Below the pieces are notes generated by a model. It saw only the letters and a program-made list of their open reading frames with translations, did not search any database and was not told the DNA's origin. From NCBI GenBank assembly GCA_021443125.1, contig JABUUQ010000002.1:440887-457173 (forward strand): a DNA stretch of 16,287 nt, in the 5' to 3' direction. Each line of letters opens with the position of its first letter. Positions within the stretch are counted from its first letter, which is position 1. Shown here one piece after another: positions 6,203 to 13,345 of this stretch. Origin of the DNA: Bacteroidales bacterium. GTDB lineage: Bacteria > Bacteroidota > Bacteroidia > Bacteroidales > P3. The position numbers were made by a program, and so were the translations under genes.

Positions 6203-9200
6203 ATGCAGAACAAAGGAGCTATTAAAGTAATTGCAGTAGTGTTTGCCTTGATATGCGTATATCAGCTATCTTTCACATTTATAACGAAAAGGGTTGAAAG
6301 CAAAGCTGAAAAATATGCCAAGACATTCGCTGCAAATGAGGTGAAGAAGTTGACAACTACAATGTCAAATGCAGACTTGGTAGTATACCAAGACTCAATA
6401 GCTGCAGCTAGGGAGAATGCTTACTTAGACTCAATCTCAGAAGAAACTGTTTATAATTTCCTTTTCATGCGTAAATTCTCTTACAAGGAGTGCAAGGCAA
6501 GAGAAATCAATCTTGGTCTTGACCTTAAGGGAGGTATGAACGTTATGATGGAGGTTTCAACAGTGGATGTCATTAAGAATCTTGCTGTTAATCCAGAAGA
6601 TGAAACCTTGACATCTCTTATTGATGAGGCAACTAAACTTCACAGAGAAAAAGGTGGTAAATTCATTGAGCGTTTCGCAGATGTTGTTGATGCAAAGAAG
6701 AATGTTTCTCTTTCAGCTTTCTTCAGCACTAAATTAAAAGAACAAGGTATAACTAAGACTTCAACAAATCCTCAGGTTATATCTGCTATCAACAAACAAT
6801 GTAGCGATGCTTTCCAAACAACTTATCAGGTATTGTCAAAGCGTATAGACAAATTCGGTGTTGCTCAGCCTACAATTCAAAAGTTGGACGCTACCGAAAG
6901 AATTCTTATTGAATTGCCTGGTGTAAAAGACCCACAACGTGTTAGCAATTTGTTGGAAGGTAGTGCTCAATTGCAATTCTGGTTAGTAGAAAAAGATATG
7001 AGCAAGGCTGTTAAGGCTTTGCAAGATATGGACGCTTGGTTGTCTATTGCAGGTGAGGAGGAAACAGAACTTGCAGAGGTTGCAACAGAATCTAACTCAA
7101 CAATGACAGCAACAGTGGCAGAGGCAAAACAAGAAGTTAAGGCTGATGCCAATGCAAAGAAGAACCCATTGCTTTCATTATTTACTCCAAGCAGAACACA
7201 AATGACATTGGCAGTTGCAACTGCACAAGGTCAGAACAGAGCAGAAATCAATCGTCTTTTGAAGAGAGCAGAAGCAAAACTTCCAAAAGATTTGTTGTTC
7301 TTATGGTCTGCTAAACCTATAAATAAGACAAATGAATATGAATTATATGCAGTTCATGTTGAAAAGAATGGTCCGTTGTTAGATGGAGATGTTATTTCAG
7401 ATGCAAAAGACGACTTCAATCAAACGGGAAGCCCTGTTGTTTCAATGGTAATGAAGGATGATGCTGCAAGAAAGTGGGCTAAAATCACAGGAAACCATGT
7501 TGGCGAATGTATAGCTATTGTTCTTGACAGTGTTGTTTATTCTGCACCAAGAGTAAATGGAGAAATTGATGGTGGTCGTTCTGAAATCTCTGGTTCTTTC
7601 ACAGTTGAAGAAACAAAAGACTTGTCAAACATTTTGAAATCTGGTAAACTTACTGCTCCAGCCAAAATAGTTCAAGAGTCTGTTGTTGGTCCTTCACTTG
7701 GTAAAGAATCAATCAAGGCTGGTATCATATCATTTATATTTGCAATCATAATAGTACTTATATATATGATATTCTTCTATAGCACTGCAGGTATAGCAGC
7801 TTGTATTGCTTTGGTTGTCAATTTGTTCTTCTTGTTTGGCGTTCTTGCTTCATTGGGTGCAGTTCTTACTTTGCCTGGTATAGCTGGTATTGTGCTTACT
7901 ATGGGTATGGCTGTCGATGCAAACGTTATTATCAATGAGCGTATCAAGGAAGAGTTGGCAAAAGGAAAGAATATCGCCTCTGCAATCTCTGATGGTTACA
8001 AGGTTGCATATTCAGCAATCATAGACGGTAACGTTACAACCTTGCTGACTGGTATCGTACTTGCATACTTTGGCAGCGGTCCTGTTCAAGGTTTCGCAGT
8101 TGTATTATGTATAGGTATCCTTACAACCCTATTCTCTGGTATTTTCGTTTCAAGACTTGTTTTTGAATCAATTCTAAAGAGAAAGAATGGCGAAAAGAGA
8201 AATATTTCTTTCTATACAAAACTTACACAACATTTCCTTGAAGATCCAAAAGTTAATTTTGTTGGTGGTCACAAAACACAATGGATAATTGTAGCAGTTT
8301 TGGCTGTTATAGCTGTTGGTTCATTGACATTCAAAGGCTTGGATATGGGTGTTGACTTTGCAGGAGGTAGAACATATGTTGTTCGTTTCGACCAAGATGT
8401 ACAACCAGAAGCAGTTCGTTCAGCTTTGACTAAAGAATTCGGTTCTGCACCTGAAGTGAAAACTTTTGGACCAGACTATCAAGTTAAAGTTACAACTGAC
8501 TACAAGATAAAAGAAGATAATGAGGTAGTAAATAACGAAGCTATTGAAAAGTTGTTCAATGGAACCAAGTCATTCTACAAAGACAATACTATTACATTGG
8601 AAAAATTCCGTTCAACAGCAACAAGTCCATTGGGTATTATTTCTTCAGAAAAGGTAGGTCCTACAATGGCTGAAGATATTCAACGCTCTGCAATTATTGC
8701 CGTATTGATTTCACTTGCTCTTATATTCATATATATAGCAATACGATTCAAGAAATGGCAATATGGTCTTGCAAGTTTGGCTTCATTGGCTTTTGATGCT
8801 TTGATTACTGTTGGTACATTCTCATTATTCAACAAAATCATGCCTTTCAGTTTGGAGGTTGACCAAAACTTTGTGGCTGTTGTATTGACAGTTATCGGTT
8901 ACTCTGTAAATGATACAGTTATCGTATTTGACCGTGTAAGAGAAAATGTAAATCTTTATCCTAAGGGCGAATATGGTAAGTTGATGAATGACGCTATGAA
9001 TCAAACATTAAGCCGTACATTCAACACATTAGGAACAACATTGCTTACCCTATTGATTATCTTCATCTTTGGTGGAGAAGGTTTGAGAGGATTCTCATTC
9101 TCAATGTTCGTAGGTATAGCTGCAGGTTGCTTCGCTTCATTGTGTGTTGCTTGTCCAACAGCTTATGCGTTGATAACTAAATCATCAAAGAAAGGTTTGG

Positions 9201-9211
9201 AAAAGAAATAA
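6203..9211 (+). CDS. secDF: Fused protein translocase subunit SecDF
   Basis: The 1002-residue inner-membrane protein joins SecD and SecF in one chain, as is usual in Bacteroidota. It uses the proton-motive force to pull exported proteins out of the SecYEG channel on the periplasmic side. After TM1 (about 8-30) comes the SecD signature LGLDLKGGM (104-112), then the periplasmic P1 region and LDSVVYSAP. The SecD TM4 motif GMAVDANVIINE has Asp572, the counterpart of the essential E. coli Asp519. SecF begins near residue 690, with GLDMGVDFAGG (712-722), and has GYSVNDTVIVFDR with Asp904, matching E. coli Asp213, and Arg938 in the LSRT motif. The proton-relay residues are therefore intact. Residues about 284-322 are an Ala/Glu/Lys/Thr-rich low-complexity insert in the SecD periplasmic domain. 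The start MQNKG is the family's normal N-terminus in this phylum. Confidence 0.97.
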   Translation: MQNKGAIKVIAVVFALICVYQLSFTFITKRVESKAEKYAKTFAANEVKKLTTTMSNADLVVYQDSIAAARENAYLDSISEETVYNFLFMRKFSYKECKAREINLGLDLKGGMNVMMEVSTVDVIKNLAVNPEDETLTSLIDEATKLHREKGGKFIERFADVVDAKKNVSLSAFFSTKLKEQGITKTSTNPQVISAINKQCSDAFQTTYQVLSKRIDKFGVAQPTIQKLDATERILIELPGVKDPQRVSNLLEGSAQLQFWLVEKDMSKAVKALQDMDAWLSIAGEEETELAEVATESNSTMTATVAEAKQEVKADANAKKNPLLSLFTPSRTQMTLAVATAQGQNRAEINRLLKRAEAKLPKDLLFLWSAKPINKTNEYELYAVHVEKNGPLLDGDVISDAKDDFNQTGSPVVSMVMKDDAARKWAKITGNHVGECIAIVLDSVVYSAPRVNGEIDGGRSEISGSFTVEETKDLSNILKSGKLTAPAKIVQESVVGPSLGKESIKAGIISFIFAIIIVLIYMIFFYSTAGIAACIALVVNLFFLFGVLASLGAVLTLPGIAGIVLTMGMAVDANVIINERIKEELAKGKNIASAISDGYKVAYSAIIDGNVTTLLTGIVLAYFGSGPVQGFAVVLCIGILTTLFSGIFVSRLVFESILKRKNGEKRNISFYTKLTQHFLEDPKVNFVGGHKTQWIIVAVLAVIAVGSLTFKGLDMGVDFAGGRTYVVRFDQDVQPEAVRSALTKEFGSAPEVKTFGPDYQVKVTTDYKIKEDNEVVNNEAIEKLFNGTKSFYKDNTITLEKFRSTATSPLGIISSEKVGPTMAEDIQRSAIIAVLISLALIFIYIAIRFKKWQYGLASLASLAFDALITVGTFSLFNKIMPFSLEVDQNFVAVVLTVIGYSVNDTVIVFDRVRENVNLYPKGEYGKLMNDAMNQTLSRTFNTLGTTLLTLLIIFIFGGEGLRGFSFSMFVGIAAGCFASLCVACPTAYALITKSSKKGLEKK

Positions 9212-9220
9212 ATAATAACA

Positions 9221-9263
9221 ATCAAGAAATGCTTTGTTAGTTTTTAATAAAGCGTTTCTTGAT
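9221..9263 (+). terminator. Very stable hairpin after secDF, without a U-tract
   Basis: Arms 9221-9238 and 9246-9263 pair over 18 bp (two G-U) around a 7-nt loop. It lies 9 nt after the secDF stop codon. What follows is ataacttt rather than a clean T-run, so it may be a weak terminator, an mRNA 3'-end stabiliser or a processing site between secDF and the downstream genes. Confidence 0.6.
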
Positions 9264-9264
9264 A

Positions 9265-9272
9265 TAACTTTG
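9265..9272 (+). promoter_or_regulatory. -7 element in front of the small membrane-protein gene
   Basis: TAACTTTG matches TAnnTTTG and begins one base after the hairpin ends; the start codon is 14 nt downstream. The best upstream TTTG (9233-9236) is 28 nt away, longer than normal, and lies inside the hairpin. If used, the 5' leader would be extremely short. Confidence 0.35.
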
Positions 9273-9286
9273 AAAATGTTTTAGTT

Positions 9287-9586
9287 ATGGGTTCTTTTAT
9301 TACAACGTTGTTAGTTGCACTACTACTTATAAAGTTTTCATCTTCTAGGAAAAAGCAATCTGAAAGCAGACAAGAGGAAGATGTGGTTATATTAGGTGGT
9401 GATGAAACAAAGGAACAATTTTCTAAAACTTCGTTTGAAAAAAATAAAACAAAGAAAGAAACAACTAAAACAACAAGAGAAGTTCCAAACAGTGAGGTAG
9501 GAATAAATAATAACGAGAAAAAAGAAAAATTTGATTTACGCAAAGCTATTATTTATTCAATCATATTGGATAGACCTTACAAATAA
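9287..9586 (+). CDS. Small single-TM protein with a distinctive C-terminal motif, function unknown
   Basis: The 99-residue protein has one hydrophobic segment at residues 3-15 followed directly by KFSSSRKK, so it is probably anchored with the rest in the cytoplasm. The middle (about 19-80) is a hydrophilic, Lys/Glu/Thr-rich linker expected to be disordered. The last 18 residues switch to an ordered-looking segment, FDLRKAIIYSIILDRPYK. I associate endings of this kind (FDLRKA-IYS-IL-RPY) with small uncharacterised proteins of Bacteroidales, but cannot verify that here. It lies between secDF and the TonB-dependent receptor, 27 nt ahead of the latter, and may be transcribed with it. No other ATG in frame gives a longer protein. 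That this is a real gene is likely from its structured ends; no function can be given. Confidence 0.7.
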   Translation: MGSFITTLLVALLLIKFSSSRKKQSESRQEEDVVILGGDETKEQFSKTSFEKNKTKKETTKTTREVPNSEVGINNNEKKEKFDLRKAIIYSIILDRPYK

Positions 9587-9613
9587 AAATAGAAAATAAA
9601 ACAATACACTATA

Positions 9614-12600
9614 ATGAGTATGCTTAAAAGAATATTATTTACGCTTGGGCTGATATTGACAGCCAACGTGGTAATGTACGCACAAGGTGTTCTTGTGGGT
9701 ACCATTACAGATGAACAAACTAAAGAGCCTCTACCATTTGTAAATGTCATTGTAGAACAGAATGGCGAACAGAAGGGTGGAGCCCAGACAGGAATGGATG
9801 GTACTTATCAAATCAAACCATTGGATCCTGGTACATACGACATTAAAGCTTCGTATGTGGGTTATGGCACAGTTATGAAAAAAGGTGTAAGAGTATCTGC
9901 TACTGGTTTCTCTGCTGGTGGAGACCTTGCTCTTAAACAAACATCTACAGCTTTAACTGAAGTAACTGTTGTTGAAAACCAAGTAGAGTTGATTCAAAAA
10001 GGTACCGCAACATCAGGTAGCCGTATCTCATCTGACCAGATTGAGAAGATGACTGCTAACTCTGTTGATGGAATCATTGCGCAAGTTGGAGGTATCTCTG
10101 ATAACGATGGTTCTGCAGGTAGTGCCAGAGGTGAATCAAATATGCAGACCTATGTAGGAGGTGCTAAGAAACAAGGTTCAGTAAACATCCCTAAGACTGC
10201 TATCCAAGAAGTACAAGTCATATTGGGTGGTACTCCTGCACAATATGGTGAGTCTATCGGTGGTACAACAAACATTACTTTGAAACCACCTCAGAACAAG
10301 TTCGAAGGTATGGTATCTTACAGAACATCAGAACCTTTCGACACAAGAGGTTATCACAGACCTGAATTCTATTTGACAGGCCCTATCTATACAAAGGCCA
10401 ATAAAGAAACTGGTACTAAAAACACTATAATCGGTTTCCGTTTAAGTGGTTTTGATTCTTACACAGCTGACGGTTGGAGAAGACAAAAGGACAAATATTA
10501 CTATATGGCAAAAGATGATGTAATAGCAGACCTTGAAAAAAATCCTTTGCGTTATGACCCAACAACAGGAGCTGTACAAAGTGCTGCTTCTTATCTAACA
10601 GCTAAAGACTTCGAAAGAGTTGGTCGTAAATCTAACCTATGGGGTAACACTTTCTATATTGAAGGTGGTTTGGATTTCCGTCTATCTAAAAACTCTTCTT
10701 TGAAACTTAATGGTGAATACATAACAAGCAAAAGCAAGGATGGTTCTGTTGCTTCAATGCTATTAAACAATGGTAACAATTCAGAATCTACAGGTAACAG
10801 TTATCAAATAACTGCAAACTTTACTCAAAAACTTTCTTCTGATGAAAGTTCTACAGCTTTTATCAAGAATGTAATGTTTGACATCTTGGGTTCTTACCAA
10901 CACCAATATAGCGAATCATATCACAAAGATTTCAAAGATGATTTCTTCAAATATGGCCACATAGGAATATTCCGTACTTACAAGAGACCTACTTATGCTC
11001 TTTCAAGAATGGATATCGATGGAGATGGTACATTAGAATATGTATATGAACAAAATGGTTGGTTGGATTATCAAGTTGATTACACTCCTTCAAACGATAA
11101 CCCAGGTTTGGCTGCTTATACCACTCAATTATTTACAAGTGATGAGTTTGAGTCAGTTAGAAATTACCTTATAAATTATGATAATATTCGTTTGTTTGGT
11201 GGTTTGGTTAATGGTGATTATCCAAATAGCATCTACTCAATGTTTACTAATGTTGGTGTTCCAGCATCTTCATATAGCAAGGCAGAACAAAACTCTATCT
11301 ATGCTGCTGCAAAAATCCAAGCTGACTTAGGCAAACACCAAGTTGAGTTAGGTTTCCAATATGACCAACAAATCTACCGCTCTTATTCTTTGGGAGCATC
11401 AAGTTTGTGGACATTGATGAAACAAGAAGCAAACCAACAAATACTTTATCGTGATTTGAGCAATCCTATTATTGATGCTTCTGGTTACTATCCTTATGTA
11501 TCTTATGAAAGAAACTATGACCAAGGTTCTCAAACTTATTTTGATGTTAAGTTGCGTGAAGCTTTAGGTCTTGCTGTTGATGGTACAGAGTACATAGATA
11601 TAGACAGCTACGATCCATCAACATTCTCTTTGGATATGTTCTCAGCAGACGAATTGTATAACTCAGGCAATGCTATAGTTTCTTATTCAGGTTACGACCA
11701 CACAGGTAAGAAAATAAATGGCAAAACATCTTTACAAGATTTCTTCTCTGGTAGCAACAATGGTCATAGAGATTTAGGTGCATGGCAACCAATCTACATG
11801 GCTGGTTATATCCAAGACCAATTCTATTTTAGAGATTTGGTATTCAATATAGGTGTTCGTGTCGACAGATTCGATGGCAACCAAATGGGATTGAAAGACC
11901 CTTACCTATTATATGAATCATATACAGCTGGCGAATTGAGAGCTGCAGGTAGAGATGCTTCTTCTGGAATTCCTAATACTATTTCAGACGATGCTATCGT
12001 TTATGTAAATTCTTTGTCAAGCACATCAACTCCTGACAATGTTCAAATTACAGGTTTCCGTACAGGTGAAGGTTCTGCTTCAACTTGGTACACTGCTTCA
12101 GGTGAAATAACTTCAGACCCTTCAAGAGTTTCTGGTGCATCAGGACAACCTCTTCCATACAGAAAAGGCGAATTGTCTGATACAGGTCTTCCAAAAGTTA
12201 TTTCTGTAAATGCTTTCAAAGATTATGAACCACAAATTGTGGCAATGCCTCGTATAGCATTCTCATTCCCTGTTTCAGATAAATCAGAATTCAAGGCTTC
12301 TTACGATATCATCGCTCGTCGTCCAGGTTCTGGTTATTGGCAAGCTGGTTATGCAAACTATCTATATATGGAAAAAATGGACGGAGCTGCTCTTACAAAT
12401 CCTAACTTGAAACCTGAAAAGATTACTAACTACGAATTAGGTTTCCAACAAGTTCTTTCTAAGAATTCAGCTTTGACTATTTCTGCTTACTACAAACAAA
12501 CAAGAGACCTTATTGCCCTTGTTCAGTATTCAGGTGCAGACCCAACAACAATGTATTATTCTTATGACAACCAAGATTTTAGAACTACAAAGGGTATGAC

Positions 12601-13312
12601 AATTCAATACGACCTTCGTAGAGTTAAGAACATAAGAGCAAATGCATCTTACACATTACAATATGCAGAAGGAACAACAGGTTTGACTTCAAGTACTTTG
12701 GTTTCTTTGATTAGAGCTGGTTATCCAAATGTTAAAATGATGTTCCCTATATCAGATGATAGAAGACATGCTTTCAAACTTGGTCTAGACTTCCGTTATG
12801 ATGGTGGCGACAGATACAATGGTCCTGTTACAAAACGTGTTGTTAAGGACAAAGAAGGTAACGAAAGAGTTAAGAATATCAAATGGTTGCAAAACTTTGG
12901 TGTTAACTTGACAGGTGTTGTTCAATCTGGTGCTCCTTATACTAAATACTATAGCAATACACAATCAACAATCGTTGGTTCTTACAGAGGTGCTCGTCTT
13001 CCTTGGATTTATCGTGTTGACTTGACTGTAAATAAATCATTTATACTTAAAGTTGGCAAGAGAAATACAATACTTGACTTATTCTGCTCTGTAACCAATG
13101 TATTTGACTTCAAAAACATTACAGGTGTATTTGGTGTAACAGGCGACCCTGAAGACAATGGTTATCTAACAGACCCTGACACTCAAACTATTATCAGCCA
13201 ACAATTGGATGAAGAAGCTTATAGAAATTATTATATGATGTATATGAATAATGCTTACTATAACTATTCATCTCCAAGAAGAGTTGACATAGGTGTATCT
13301 TATAGTTTCTAA
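9614..13312 (+). CDS. TonB-dependent outer-membrane receptor with carboxypeptidase-regulatory-like N-terminal domain
   Basis: The 1232-residue protein begins with a Sec signal peptide, cleaved probably at YA/Q (23/24); Met3 is an alternative start. Residues about 26-110 form a carboxypeptidase-regulatory-like beta-sandwich (VGTITDEQTKEPLPFVNV, then DGTYQIKPLDPGTYDI). The plug follows, with GGTPAQYGESIGGTTNI (205-221), the typical end-of-plug sequence. The rest is a Tyr/aromatic-rich 22-strand barrel ending in SYSF, with the terminal Phe expected for outer-membrane assembly. Such receptors import substrates too large for porins, using TonB/ExbBD energy. It does not look like a classic SusC: the partner downstream is not a SusD lipoprotein, so a glycan-import locus of the usual kind is unlikely. 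The next gene starts 33 nt downstream and is probably co-transcribed. The substrate is unknown. Confidence 0.9.
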   Translation: MSMLKRILFTLGLILTANVVMYAQGVLVGTITDEQTKEPLPFVNVIVEQNGEQKGGAQTGMDGTYQIKPLDPGTYDIKASYVGYGTVMKKGVRVSATGFSAGGDLALKQTSTALTEVTVVENQVELIQKGTATSGSRISSDQIEKMTANSVDGIIAQVGGISDNDGSAGSARGESNMQTYVGGAKKQGSVNIPKTAIQEVQVILGGTPAQYGESIGGTTNITLKPPQNKFEGMVSYRTSEPFDTRGYHRPEFYLTGPIYTKANKETGTKNTIIGFRLSGFDSYTADGWRRQKDKYYYMAKDDVIADLEKNPLRYDPTTGAVQSAASYLTAKDFERVGRKSNLWGNTFYIEGGLDFRLSKNSSLKLNGEYITSKSKDGSVASMLLNNGNNSESTGNSYQITANFTQKLSSDESSTAFIKNVMFDILGSYQHQYSESYHKDFKDDFFKYGHIGIFRTYKRPTYALSRMDIDGDGTLEYVYEQNGWLDYQVDYTPSNDNPGLAAYTTQLFTSDEFESVRNYLINYDNIRLFGGLVNGDYPNSIYSMFTNVGVPASSYSKAEQNSIYAAAKIQADLGKHQVELGFQYDQQIYRSYSLGASSLWTLMKQEANQQILYRDLSNPIIDASGYYPYVSYERNYDQGSQTYFDVKLREALGLAVDGTEYIDIDSYDPSTFSLDMFSADELYNSGNAIVSYSGYDHTGKKINGKTSLQDFFSGSNNGHRDLGAWQPIYMAGYIQDQFYFRDLVFNIGVRVDRFDGNQMGLKDPYLLYESYTAGELRAAGRDASSGIPNTISDDAIVYVNSLSSTSTPDNVQITGFRTGEGSASTWYTASGEITSDPSRVSGASGQPLPYRKGELSDTGLPKVISVNAFKDYEPQIVAMPRIAFSFPVSDKSEFKASYDIIARRPGSGYWQAGYANYLYMEKMDGAALTNPNLKPEKITNYELGFQQVLSKNSALTISAYYKQTRDLIALVQYSGADPTTMYYSYDNQDFRTTKGMTIQYDLRRVKNIRANASYTLQYAEGTTGLTSSTLVSLIRAGYPNVKMMFPISDDRRHAFKLGLDFRYDGGDRYNGPVTKRVVKDKEGNERVKNIKWLQNFGVNLTGVVQSGAPYTKYYSNTQSTIVGSYRGARLPWIYRVDLTVNKSFILKVGKRNTILDLFCSVTNVFDFKNITGVFGVTGDPEDNGYLTDPDTQTIISQQLDEEAYRNYYMMYMNNAYYNYSSPRRVDIGVSYSF

Positions 13313-13345
13313 TAAAGCAAATAATAAAGAAAATATAGAAAAATT

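Noticed and set aside
9244..9543. 99-codon frame antisense to the small membrane-protein gene
   Set aside because: Ser/Phe-rich antisense of a Lys/Glu-rich gene; it starts inside the opposite gene, and its stop lies in the hairpin region. The plus-strand protein has better structured ends.
9614..13312. SusC-type glycan receptor
   Set aside because: The usual SusD lipoprotein partner is absent: the next protein has a normal signal peptide without a lipobox and no SusD features. The N-terminal region also lacks the typical SusC signature.
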